Source: Seminavis robusta
Taxonomy: Eukaryota > Bacillariophyta > Bacillariophyceae > Naviculales > Naviculaceae
Reading direction: 5' to 3'
Assembly (NCBI GenBank): GCA_903772945.1
Contig: CAICTM010000132.1
Span: 45,953-109,952 of the forward strand
DNA: 64,000 nucleotides
Part shown: piece after piece, positions 29,602-39,285 of the stretch
Position numbering within the stretch: the stretch's first letter is position 1
Layout of the letters: each line of letters starts with the position of its first letter
The notes under the pieces: generated by a model
What the model was told of the DNA's origin: nothing
Databases searched by the model: none
Seen by the model: the letters and a program-made list of their open reading frames with translations, nothing else
Translations under genes and position numbers: made by a program

Positions 29602-31014
29602 ATGGTGGCGGTATCGCAGTCATCTCCCAAACCGAGAGCGTCCTTCACTGCCATTGCCAAGAAGACATGTCTGATCCTCTTCAGCCTGATAGTAGTGGTG
29701 CTTGTGTCTCTCCTGGGTGAGGGTCAGTCTCTGTTGCTACCCGTTCTGGAAATCGACAGTCAAGGCAACTCCTCCGCCGTCTTGGATCAATCGAGTTTTC
29801 CCGTGCCACCCGGAGGTCTTATAATAGGCTACGCCGTCAGCATTACGTATTGTCATCCCGACGATTTCATAGCAGACGCAGCAGCTGTGTTGCAGCATTC
29901 CGTTCATTTGGTTCATCAGCAAAGTCGGTATGGATATCAAATGATTTCGTTTGTCCATCCCGATGCCCAAAATTGCACGCAATCACTCAAGCAGTTGGGA
30001 TACAAGATTCTCATCAAAGACACGCCCGTGGATCCATCCGAAATGCGCAACGAAATTCTCCGCCACGAAGCAACCACCACGGGGTGTTGTGGGGAACGAG
30101 AATTTCTGAAGCTCTACGCCTTGACACTGACACAGTACCCAATCGTGGTGCACTTGGATTTGGATTGTCTGTTATTGCAACCGTTGGATCCCCTCTTTGA
30201 TGCCATGATGTTGCCAGATTCCCAGAATTATTATCACCACTTGTACGAAAATGGCACTGCTGCTGGAACTCCCAACCCTACTACCATTCGCAAATACATT
30301 CCCGATGCCATGTGGTCTTCGCACAAGACCATCCCGATCACCTCCTATTTTGTGCGCGACTACAATATGGTCAAAGGACCGGAACCTGTTCCACCCAACC
30401 GAGTCAATATGCAAGGTGGTTTCTGGATTGTCAAACCTCATCGAGGTGTCTTTGAAGAGCTTTGTGAGATTCTTCGTGATGGAGTCGACTATTCCGCCGA
30501 GGGAGGTTGGGGCGGACCACATTTGATGCCCTCCCATTACTACGGTGTTGCTCAGATCCAAGGACTGCTCAGTTATTACTATGGATTCTTCCGACCCTTT
30601 AGTTCTGTGGAACTCAACCGGTGTCACTACAATAACATGGTGGACAACCCGAACAGACGACAAGCTTGTCACGGCGAGGAACTCACCCGGCAATGTCAAG
30701 ATTGTCGGTATACACCCCTCTCCAAAATCCGATCCATTCATTTGACACTCTGTCAAAAACCATGGTGGTGTCCAGGATGGATCAAAGAAGTGCAATGCAG
30801 CAAGTTTCACTATGAGTGGCATCGCATTCGAGAAGATTTGGAAAGTTTGGTCAAAGCACCACCCCAATCCGCATCGAAGCAAGTCAATACATCGGACATG
30901 ACAAGTGTCTTGGGACGGTTTCGTCGTCATTGTCGACGATCCGGCAGCAAGGGATACAGACCGATTGATCCTTCCGTTTTTTCCAAGCTGCCGTCTCGCA
31001 GCAATCCCAAGTGA
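29602..31014 (+). CDS. Type II membrane glycosyltransferase, GT8-like (paralog 2 of 3)
   Basis: 470 residues, intronless. Short basic tail (SSPKPRASFTAIAKK), one membrane segment (about 22-40), then the luminal catalytic domain: IIGYAVSITYC, AAAVLQHSVHLVHQQ, RYGYQMISFVHPD, TGCCGEREFLKLYALTLT and the DxD at Asp186-Asp188 (VVHLDLDCLLLQ). Then come DYNMV, NMQGGFWIVKPH, YYYGFF and CQKPWWCPGW. Motif order and wording match the genes at 19076 and 45148, so these are paralogs. The GT-A metal site is intact. Donor and acceptor are unknown; a Golgi glycan role is likely. The upstream frame is open but lacks ATG, and 29602 gives the anchor, so I prefer it. Confidence 0.8.
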   Translation: MVAVSQSSPKPRASFTAIAKKTCLILFSLIVVVLVSLLGEGQSLLLPVLEIDSQGNSSAVLDQSSFPVPPGGLIIGYAVSITYCHPDDFIADAAAVLQHSVHLVHQQSRYGYQMISFVHPDAQNCTQSLKQLGYKILIKDTPVDPSEMRNEILRHEATTTGCCGEREFLKLYALTLTQYPIVVHLDLDCLLLQPLDPLFDAMMLPDSQNYYHHLYENGTAAGTPNPTTIRKYIPDAMWSSHKTIPITSYFVRDYNMVKGPEPVPPNRVNMQGGFWIVKPHRGVFEELCEILRDGVDYSAEGGWGGPHLMPSHYYGVAQIQGLLSYYYGFFRPFSSVELNRCHYNNMVDNPNRRQACHGEELTRQCQDCRYTPLSKIRSIHLTLCQKPWWCPGWIKEVQCSKFHYEWHRIREDLESLVKAPPQSASKQVNTSDMTSVLGRFRRHCRRSGSKGYRPIDPSVFSKLPSRSNPK

Positions 31015-32360
31015 ATGTATGCATTCACAGTACGTCCAAAACAAAGCAAAGCAAAGCAAAGCAGAGGTGTCTCGTGCTGGCACACACTGACGAACGAATC
31101 GAATCGTTCGGTTCCTCTTTCGCTGCTGGCCTGTCTTCCATATTGCTGGTAGGAATTTGCTGCTCCAGATTCTTTATGATGGGCCACACAGCAACCGCCA
31201 AAGTGTTGAGAGTACGCACCAGGTTCAAAACGAACACCGATCGTACTTTGCTCTGGAAATCACCAGCTCTCTTGTGGCGACCATGATGTGCACAATGAGC
31301 GAGGAGTAAGTTCCTTTGCAGCGACGACACTAGATTTATGACACAAATCCAAAAGCCGCACAGATGGCAACACCCGCCTGCAAGGGCACGTTGCAGCATT
31401 CCGAGAACATGGCCGCTAGAGATGGGGGGTGCTTTCATGAGGCAGAGAGCGCGAAGGGCGGGGATTGGGAACCTCACGGCTCGTCTATCCTATGCTTTGT
31501 GAATGAACGGGTAGGCAGCCATACATCATGTACTAGCATCTCGCTAGCTAGCTATTTTTGCAGTTGTTGCTGTGATGCATGCTGGGAGCTCTGTGCATAA
31601 GAAGAAATCATGTGTCGTGAGTTGAACTCGTGACAAATTGAATTACGAAGGCTGTGCTTCCTGCCTGTTTCAAAGATTACCGAGTACGAGAATATGTGCT
31701 GGCTTTACCAAAGTCTGAACCTAACTAAGGAAACTGGGCATTGGCGCGGGATACCGTAGTCAGCTTCTCTGTCACATCTATCTATCTGTCGACTGGTAAC
31801 AAAGCCAAAGCCTACATTGCCACCGGTAGCTCTAGAGCTACATCGTAGTGGCTCCAGTGTAGCAGCTGCTACATGTAGTAAATTGGCTCCCATCATTGCA
31901 ATTGCACAGCACGTACCACCAGGCTGGTACCGTACATGCACTCACTTTTCGTGGTTGTAATCGTAACAGCTCTATCGTAACGGTGCGCTGGTGGCATTGG
32001 ATGTTGGCATTCAGAAGCCTTTGGAAGGACATGGAAAATGCCAATGCCCATCGTGGACAAATGTTTTGCTTCCACGTGGAAGCTATTTATGACCGTTGGA
32101 CGCACGTCGCGCAACCTCCCAGCAAAGCCATGGCCGAGGAAGCGGCTTTGCAAGGAGAGCCTCACAATGACGGTCTCGAATCTTGTGTATTAGAAGCGCA
32201 CATAATAATAGTAGTAGTATCAAAAGAAGAAGTAGCCATTGGGTTGTTCATTCATCCAATAATCCAGAAGAAAGCAAGGAGATCTTATACAAGTCGCCAC
32301 CATTCTTGTGCAATAGCACAAAACAACCCCTCTATCAGTTTAGCATTACCCTTATTTATC
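31015..32360. other. Intergenic region
   Basis: 1.3 kb with no supported gene. It includes an AAAGC pentamer run near 31041-31063. The frame of the KH gene stays open upstream but no part of it has KH-gene-like composition. Confidence 0.5.
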
Positions 32361-34238
32361 ATGGATACCGTAATGTCGCAACTCAGCGAAAACCCAGCAT
32401 TGGCGGCTGCCTGTGGCGTGATTGTGGTCTTGTTGACCATTATGGCCACACAAGGATCGGGCAACAAGCAGGCAGCAGATCCACCGGCTGCTGCGGCTCC
32501 CTCTTCGACTAGTAGTAACAAGAAGAAGAAGAAAAAAGCCAACAAGAAGAAGGGTAAAGCCAATGGATCGGCAGCTCCTGCCCCGGCGGTCGAGGAAGAG
32601 GAGGACGACGAAGAAGAAGAGCCAGAGGAAGAACCCGCTCCGGCTCCTGCTCCTAGCAAAAAGAAGAAAAAGAAAAAGGCGGCTGCCAAAGCTCCTGAGC
32701 CTGAACCAGAGCCTGAACCTGAACCCGTGGTCGAGGAACCCGAGCCAGAGCCCGAACCGGAACCCGTTCCAGCAGCCGCGCCTTCGACTACCAGCGGAAC
32801 GAGCAAAAAGAAGAAGAAGAAAAAGAAGAAAAACAATGCCGCCGCCGCTTCTGCCACTGACAAAAAGGAAGAGAAACCCGAAGATGTGGACGGATCGGAC
32901 GACGACGATGCCGATGCCCTCGCGACGTTTGCCAAGGGATCTCGCGACAAGAATAAGAAGAAAAATGGAAAGACCGACGACGACGATTGGAATGTCATTA
33001 ACAAAAACAAGGGAAAAGGCAAAAAAGCCGCTGCTGCTGCTGCCGAAGCTGCCAAGTCTGCTGACGATGCCGAAGAAAGTGCTGACAACAACAAGCCCGA
33101 ATTCTTGCAAATGGATATCAAGGCAGAAGAGATTCCCACCATTATTGGACCCAAGGGAACCACCATTCAGCAGATTCAGTTGGAAACTGGTACCAGTGTC
33201 GACATTGACAAGGGATTCGGTCTAGTCAAGGTCAAGGGTGACGACGAAGAAAAGATGAAGGCTGCTCTACAAATGATTCGAGGAATTTTGGATGCCAAGA
33301 AGGCCAAGACTGCTCACTCTGCCACACTTGCCGGTGCCGAAATCAAGGGATCCGACGGAGTCAAGGCTATTATTGGAAAGGGTGGATCCATGATCAAGGA
33401 AATTCAGTCATCCACAAGCTGCAAGATTGATGCTGACATTGATAAGGGAACCGTCACTATTGCCGGGCCCTCCGAGGCTGCCGTCAAGGATGCCGTCCAA
33501 AAGTGCAAGGATGCCGTCTTTGGAGCATCCAACTGTACCATGGATCTAAAGAGCAAGTCCATGGTCTTTTGCATCTGCGGTCGCTCCTTCCAATTGTTGC
33601 AGGCACTCCAGACCGAAACCGGCGCTCGTCTCGACATGACCGGAACCGTTCTCACCATTAGTGGTGACGTCGAAAAGGTCCAGGCCGCCTTTTCCATCAT
33701 CTCGGCCAAAATGGTACGCTGCAAGGGCGTTAGCCTCGTCATTGACAAAAACATTGGAGCCGTCATGGGAAAGGGGGGCACCAACATTCGTCAAATCCAG
33801 GACAAGACCGGTGCCTTTATCGAAATATCCAACGAAGGAGAGTGCAAAATCATTGGAGAACCCGATGCCGTCAAGACCGCAGAAACTTCCGTCCGCAAGG
33901 CCATGGCGGGAGAAATTGAACTCAAGCCCGGTGAAGTCCTCGAAAAGGTCCAACTCGGTGTTGGAACCTCCATGGTCATTGGAACCGGAGGAAGCAAGAT
34001 CAAGGAGCTCCAGAAGGAACATGGAGTTCAGATCAACGTGCAACTCACCACTGCCACCCTCGTTGGAAAGAAGGATTCGGTTGCCGCCGCCAAGAAGGCC
34101 ATCTTGGCCATTGTTACTCCCCTCATTGAAAGGGCCAAGGCCGAAGAAGAGGCTCGCAAGGAGTCTGAAAAGTTGGTAGCTGCTGGAGACACGACTTGGA
34201 CCGGGGACGGCAAGAACGACGATGCGGATGGTTGGTAA
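32361..34238 (+). CDS. Membrane-anchored vigilin-like protein with five KH modules
   Basis: 625 residues, intronless; ATG at 32361. Residues 13-30 (ALAAACGVIVVLLTIMAT) form one membrane segment. Then follow three Lys runs (about 53-65, 100-106, 149-157) alternating with acidic/Pro repeats (PEPEPEP), then five KH modules: GPKG 263-266, GKGG 339-342, a degenerate third one (CICGRS near 404-409, no GxxG), GKGG 470-473 and GTGG 541-544. KH arrays of this kind (vigilin/Scp160) bind RNA. An N-terminal anchor plus Lys-rich spacer recalls ER ribosome-receptor proteins. I infer a tether for mRNA or ribosomes on the ER surface, with the KH modules cytosolic. The C-terminus is acidic (DDADGW). Confidence 0.85.
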   Translation: MDTVMSQLSENPALAAACGVIVVLLTIMATQGSGNKQAADPPAAAAPSSTSSNKKKKKKANKKKGKANGSAAPAPAVEEEEDDEEEEPEEEPAPAPAPSKKKKKKKAAAKAPEPEPEPEPEPVVEEPEPEPEPEPVPAAAPSTTSGTSKKKKKKKKKNNAAAASATDKKEEKPEDVDGSDDDDADALATFAKGSRDKNKKKNGKTDDDDWNVINKNKGKGKKAAAAAAEAAKSADDAEESADNNKPEFLQMDIKAEEIPTIIGPKGTTIQQIQLETGTSVDIDKGFGLVKVKGDDEEKMKAALQMIRGILDAKKAKTAHSATLAGAEIKGSDGVKAIIGKGGSMIKEIQSSTSCKIDADIDKGTVTIAGPSEAAVKDAVQKCKDAVFGASNCTMDLKSKSMVFCICGRSFQLLQALQTETGARLDMTGTVLTISGDVEKVQAAFSIISAKMVRCKGVSLVIDKNIGAVMGKGGTNIRQIQDKTGAFIEISNEGECKIIGEPDAVKTAETSVRKAMAGEIELKPGEVLEKVQLGVGTSMVIGTGGSKIKELQKEHGVQINVQLTTATLVGKKDSVAAAKKAILAIVTPLIERAKAEEEARKESEKLVAAGDTTWTGDGKNDDADGW

Positions 34239-35785
34239 ATAATGAATGAAATATACGTTTTAGGAAGGAGCATGCTGGCGAGGCAAGACACAACAGGGGC
34301 ACAAAAATCAATTGCGAGCGCCCCTTTTTGTGTCTCGCCTTTCAAGGCATACCCAACAACGTGCACAATGTATTTTCTTTTTCTCACCAGGTGACCTACC
34401 CCCCACAATCACGAAACTCAAAAACAAGGCTTCAGTATAACAATTTCAACTTCAAAAAACGACGAACGAGTTAATCATCCCATCCATCCATCAATCCAAC
34501 CAAAACCCGAGGCAACCATGAGCGCGGTTTGGCATCACGACAGCTACCAACATTTACTAAACCCAGGCCTGCAGCTCATTTTTCTTTTGCATAGTTTTCG
34601 TTCGCCGTCGTTCTGCTTGGTTCGTGCTGCAGATTGAAACGTTCGAGAAATTCTGTTATGCTCGTTTCATCCCTCTCTACTAGTTTTCCTTCGTGCCGAG
34701 TTGCCATTCTCGCATTTGGCTGCAACGCCTGAAACATTCGGTTGCCGGTATCGAGAACTTGCAAGGAGCAAGTTTCCTTCAGGTTGGGATGGACTCGTAC
34801 AGTACCGGTGCCAGAACAGTGGTGTTGGTTGTTATTGCTCAAAAAGAGTTCTCTCTGCTGGTGTACGGTACATTCCTCGATTCAACATTCGCTCTCAACG
34901 TACCGTACAGTAGTTGCCAGTAGCGACCACTAGCTAGCTAGCTCAGTTGGAAAGCGAGAAATTGGAAGGAACCCTGTCGATAAACCAACACGCTTCCTTC
35001 GATGTACATGTAGCGATGGGCAAGACTCGTACCGGTGCGAGAACGGTCGGTGCTGTCATTTCTCAAAAAGAGTTCTCAGTCTGTAGTTTTGGTAGCTTTT
35101 GCTCGCCACGTACTTGCGGTACCAGTAATAAGGTTGTTGCTTCCTCGCAAGGGATAGAGTTCCATTCCGCTTCCGCAAACTTGCTCATGTTGCTGACGTT
35201 GCCAGACCCTGACATGGACGTCCTCAAGATAGCGCAGAGAGCGGCCGAGCCAACCAAAGCCGAGAGATTTGGAAAGCATCTGTTGTTCGTTTCTCCAAGA
35301 AAGAAAAATCTACTGGGGTAAAAACAAGCCCATGAGCATCTGAGAACTCCGCAGTTACTGGTACAGTGAGACTGGCCTGTGCTCACCCCATCGGCATGAA
35401 TGCACCTCAGATCTTTGGGCCCCCCTGCGCGCGGGAAGTTTATAAAAGATCGTTCGTTCCCACAGCTGATTTTCTTGCGAAGACATCAAGGCTGCGATGT
35501 GGCTTTCCGCCACGTAATCGCATTTGTTCTACAACAACAGAGTAGGTCTACATGGAGACATACCGTAGATCTGCTCACCTCTCTTTGTTTTCACTGTGGT
35601 AGAAGACGATGTCATAAAGAGAGGAAGAGCCAAAGAAGAAGACATTGATTGAATCAGGTTGACCTCATCCTGACTCCTGTTTTTCCTTATCTTGGAATTC
35701 TTCAATCAAGCAATTCAATTGATCCAAGTTGATGGCTTGCAACACCTGCATAGTTTCAAAGAATTCAACCAAAAAGTATCGAACA
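34239..35785. other. Intergenic region with a degenerate direct repeat
   Basis: No supported gene. A segment about 34793-34853 (gtaccggtgccagaacagtg ... ctcaaaaagagttctc) recurs in diverged form at 35028-35080. Confidence 0.5.
34793..35080. repeat. Degenerate direct repeat pair, about 55-60 bp
   Basis: Both copies (34793-34853 and 35028-35080) start near gtaccggtg-c-agaac and end ctcaaaaagagttctc. The copies are about 235 bp apart and differ by several substitutions and a small indel. Confidence 0.7.
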
Positions 35786-36121
35786 ATGACATCTTCTCTT
35801 TCATTCGTCCTTCTTGTTGCCTTGTGCTTGTTCTCAGTTGGATCCGCTTTGCAGGTTCCCAAGATCCAACAGAACACAAGGGTATCGTCGATGCCTCGAT
35901 GTTTCCTTCACCCCGATCAGGCAGCTGAATTGGAGCAATGTGCTCTCGATCTCACCAAGGCATTTGTGGAGGAACAACGAAAGAAGGGCTCTACCATGGC
36001 CTTTGAATACAACTCTCCCGTGGATCCTGACACCATGCAGAGAACACTTCCCAGTCCAGTGGCGTGGTGCCGTCGTCGCCTCTGGCCTTTTACCGTCAAG
36101 GGCAAGGGCCTCAGTCCTTGA
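35786..36121 (+). CDS. Small secreted protein of unknown function
   Basis: 111 residues from ATG at 35786. MTSSLSFVLLVALCLFSVGSA is a clear signal peptide (cleavage after GSA, about residue 21). The mature part has DQAAELEQCALDLTKAF and, near the end, a SPVAWCRRRLWPF patch, with three cysteines overall. I do not recognise a named family, though small secreted diatom proteins with a Trp-Cys-Arg-Arg patch are familiar. A downstream plus-strand frame (36182-36411) might be a second exon but the donor would be weak, so I keep a single exon. Confidence 0.6.
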   Translation: MTSSLSFVLLVALCLFSVGSALQVPKIQQNTRVSSMPRCFLHPDQAAELEQCALDLTKAFVEEQRKKGSTMAFEYNSPVDPDTMQRTLPSPVAWCRRRLWPFTVKGKGLSP

Positions 36122-36974
36122 GGACGAGATTGTACTCTTTGACTATATGATGCATCTTTTTTGTTCTGGTTGGTTGGTTACAGTTGGTTGGAAAGGATCT
36201 TTGCGTGGCCGGCCTCAGGAACGACGGTGCGCAAGACCACAAGTTCGTTCATCTTTCGTCCTATGGTATTGAAAAGATGGTGGTTGAAACGGGTCCGCCT
36301 CAGAGGAGGACGCCGCAGTATTATATGAAGCAGCAGAAGACCTACATCAATCGATGGTATTCAAGCGGGAAACACAAGCCCAGGGTCCGAACTGCTTTTC
36401 TCTTTCGTTGACGATCAAATACATTATCCAGTGCATGTTTTGCTTAGCAAGTAAGCCTACTGTAAATAGATGGAATGCCTGCTTATGAAGTCAATGCTAG
36501 CTGCTTCCGTGGTTTGAGTTTAGGTTCGTTACGAAATAGGTCTTCTCCAAGAACTCCATACAAGCCCTTCTCCTTTGACCAACCAGGGCTCGCTCGAGCT
36601 CAAGCCTGGAGCTTACAACCGGTACCGGTACCGTTATGGTAGCTGTTATGGTACATGGAGCTCTCAATGGCCAGCAGAAAGATCTCGGGGGCCTTTGGGT
36701 GCTCATCAAGAGATCCAACCCAAGATTCCCCGAGATCCAAGATCCAATACTTGGAGATCAAACCCAATTCGAATGATGAATCGAATCTACGCGGGACTGA
36801 TCAGCGATCCTCACCCCACAACAGCCAAGAGCACCCAACCTCAGCCATACAGAAGTAACCATGCCCTGCTCACATCAGACCAGAGGAAAGCCAATCCCCA
36901 CTCTGCCTGTTGTAGTCTGACTCTCGATCTCTCTTGTGTCAAACCTAGCTAGAAGTGCAAAAAACTGAAAGAGA
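36122..36974. other. Intergenic region
   Basis: Holds an unassigned open frame (36182-36411, plus) preceded by a possible acceptor ggttacag, and an aaccggtaccggtaccg palindromic cluster at 36618-36634. No confident gene. Confidence 0.4.
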
Positions 36975-37292
36975 ATGGTGGTTCGATTGCGATTGCAACG
37001 CTTCGGGCGAACCCATGCTCCCTTTTATCGAATGGTGGCGGCTCACTCCAAGGCCCCTCGAGACGGTCGATTCCTGGAGATTGTTGGCACCTACAATCCT
37101 ATTGCGAACCGCCATGGAATGAAGGAAATTCGACTCAAGACAGATCGCCTCAAGTACTGGATTGCTGTGGGCGCTCAACCATCGGACAGAGTGGCTTGGG
37201 TATTGGGAAAATTCGGGATTTTGCCACCACCTCCAAGAAGAACGTCCTTTGAATCTGCAGTGCCAAAGAAAGATCGGAATAAAGATGATTAG
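36975..37292 (+). CDS. MRPS16: Ribosomal protein bS16m (mitochondrial small subunit)
   Basis: 105 residues, intronless. It begins MVVRLRLQRFGRTHAPFYRM, then IVGTYNP, DRLKYWIAVGAQPSDRV and VLGKFGIL, the full S16 signature along its usual length. bS16 binds helices of the 16S rRNA 5' domain during small-subunit assembly. There is no plastid bipartite presequence, and N-terminal residues of S16 often serve as mitochondrial import signal without cleavage, so the mitochondrial form is the best call. The basic-Pro tail (PPPPRRTSFESAVPKKDR) is short. Confidence 0.93.
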   Translation: MVVRLRLQRFGRTHAPFYRMVAAHSKAPRDGRFLEIVGTYNPIANRHGMKEIRLKTDRLKYWIAVGAQPSDRVAWVLGKFGILPPPPRRTSFESAVPKKDRNKDD

Positions 37293-37786
37293 CAATAGAA
37301 AAGATATAAATTTAATCAGACACTTGCTATTTTATCTGCAGAGATGTCTAGCTAGCAAGCCGCATGGTACCTGTTATTTAAAAGGACAGGAGGGCATCTC
37401 CTCCTGCTAAGGACCCACATCATGAGTTGCCAACAGTAGTCTATGTACATGTACTTCCTTTCTACTAGTAAGAGGAATTCTACTGCTTTCCCCTGTTGAC
37501 ACCACAATCGTAGTTGTAATCAAAACCAATCTGGGGTAGACAGTAGCTGTGCTGCTCTATTTTTTTTGTTGGACTCGAAATAAGCACTCAGCCATCACCA
37601 TCTGACAGCCGTCAACTGCTCGAGTAGATTCCAAGCTAGTGCGAGATTACGACTTTTTAAAAATAGCTCTAGCTAGACCCTTTCTCCCTTTCTAGCTTTT
37701 ACTACTGGTTGGCTGTCAAACCCCCACAACCAGTGTTTTGTGATTTGCGTAGCCATTCACCACTCGGCTTTACCAAGCCAAATCTG
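37293..37786. other. Intergenic region (convergent)
   Basis: Between bS16m and the phosphatase 3' end. Scattered CTAG runs and a T-run; no gene seen. Confidence 0.5.
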
Positions 37787-38982
37787 CTAGCTAGGAGGCA
37801 GCGAGGGTCCAATATTTGTAGTAGTTGATTGCTTTGGTGTATCTGAACCTGATGGAGGCATTGCAGGTCCGATGCTGGCGTTTGATGGCGGCAATGCAGG
37901 TCCAATGGTTGAGCTTGCGTCATTTGTTTCAGTCTCAGAGGAGGATTCGGGCATTGTAGGTCCAATCCTACTTTCATTTTTGGATGGAGGCATTGTAGGT
38001 CCAATGGCTGCTTTCGCCTTTGATGATGGAGGCATTTCAGGCCCAATGGATGTTGTCGCAGCCGATGGCAAGGCAGGTCCAATGCTTGGTCCAACCCGTG
38101 GACGCTTCTTTTCCTCATGGGGGTTCCTAGTGGGAGACAGAGATCGCTTTGTTTTCTTCGTATTGTCACCCTTGCCACGTTCCTTGTCACACTGAGCCTC
38201 GTATTGCACTAGGATTTCATGAAATGCTGGAATGGGTTCTGCGGCCGGTCGTCGTCGTTTGATCATTTCGAGAGCGCCCTGAAGGGACATGTTGGCCTTT
38301 CTGGAAACAAGGTGTAGTGTGTTGTGGTTGTTTGTTTGTTGTCATGGACAAATCAGCTAGCCACGCATTAGCAATTTTTCTGGGCATTACAAAACATGAA
38401 TACACTGCTGTAGAGTACAGTATGGTACCTACCGAATGAGAAAAAAGAGCGCCGCCGTGGTGGATCGCGATTGTCCCATGTTGCAATGCACCAGGAGAGA
38501 TCCGTGACAGAGTCCTTTGGAACAAAAATCGCAAATGTCATTGGCATGGCGCAAGAGGTCGGCGGCCGACGTGGGAGCATCGTAGACGGGAACGCGATGG
38601 TATGTAAAGGAACGGTCCTTTTCAAAGAAATTGGGAACTCCCGACTGGCAATAATCAAGTCATGTTTGTTGTTGATGATGAAGTTGGTGTTGTTCATGAG
38701 GAAATCCCCTCAAACCGTCCACAGAGCCATTGGGAAAGAGAGAAAGAGATTAAGAAAAACTGCAAGTGAGCTTTCTTGTCTTCCTTTACATCTCTCGTAT
38801 ACAGGTAATGTGAGGCAACTCACCTTGACTCCGGCATCTTTGGCGGCTGTGACATTGAGAATGTGCGTCACACCCCATCGACGGAGCTTGTCACGATCCT
38901 TGGCATCTGACCTTCCTCCAATGTACAAACTGTGGCGTTTCCCGCCCGTAATGCTGCTGTCGGCGGTGTAGATCAAGCTCAT
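37787..38982 (-). CDS. Dual-specificity protein phosphatase with an IGPxxPPS repeat tail (three exons)
   Basis: Model: exon 1 38982-38824, intron to 38645 (179 bp), exon 2 38644-38433, intron to 38301 (132 bp, GTAGGT...TTCCAG), exon 3 38300-37787; 294 residues. The DUSP core reads LYIGGRSDA, WGVTHILNVTA, YHRVPVYDAP (general acid Asp75) and the signature VHCNMGQSRST (Cys107, Arg113), then the splice into KANMSLQGALEMIKRRRP. It hydrolyses phospho-Ser/Thr/Tyr or other phosphates; the target is unknown. After about residue 195 the tail carries seven IGPxxP(P)S units such as IGPALPPS, IGPTMPPS and IGPAMPPS, resembling the GPALPP motif of spliceosome-linked proteins. The tail is basic and may direct the enzyme to RNA-processing partners, which is inference. 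Confidence 0.88.
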
Positions 38983-39285
38983 GGTGATGAAATAAATGAA
39001 GTCAAGTCAGCTCTTCGAATTTTGGAATTGCTGGTCCTTCGTCTCGCGTTGATGACACTAACCTTCCGTTCGGCTCTAACCCTAAAATAGGTTTGGGCTC
39101 ATTTTTTGGCTTCTGACTGGATGCTGACAACGACCATGGACGAGATGACGAGATCTCACCACGGAGTTTCGTATGAATGAGTGAATCAGCCCAAACTGAG
39201 CTTTCCCAGTGCCAAAAGATCCCAACCAACCAAGAGTGCACAAGATCCTTGTCAATAGTATCCAGAGATTGAATTTATTTGTACA
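38983..39285. promoter_or_regulatory. Shared upstream region of phosphatase and PsbP-like genes
   Basis: 303 bp between two divergent ATGs, so both promoters must be within or overlap it. No specific motif recognised. Confidence 0.4.

Noticed and set aside
36182-36411. Open frame after a possible acceptor, as a second exon of the secreted protein at 35786
   Set aside because: No good donor gives a matching phase without breaking the Trp-Cys-Arg-Arg segment, which looks like a proper end. Left as unassigned.
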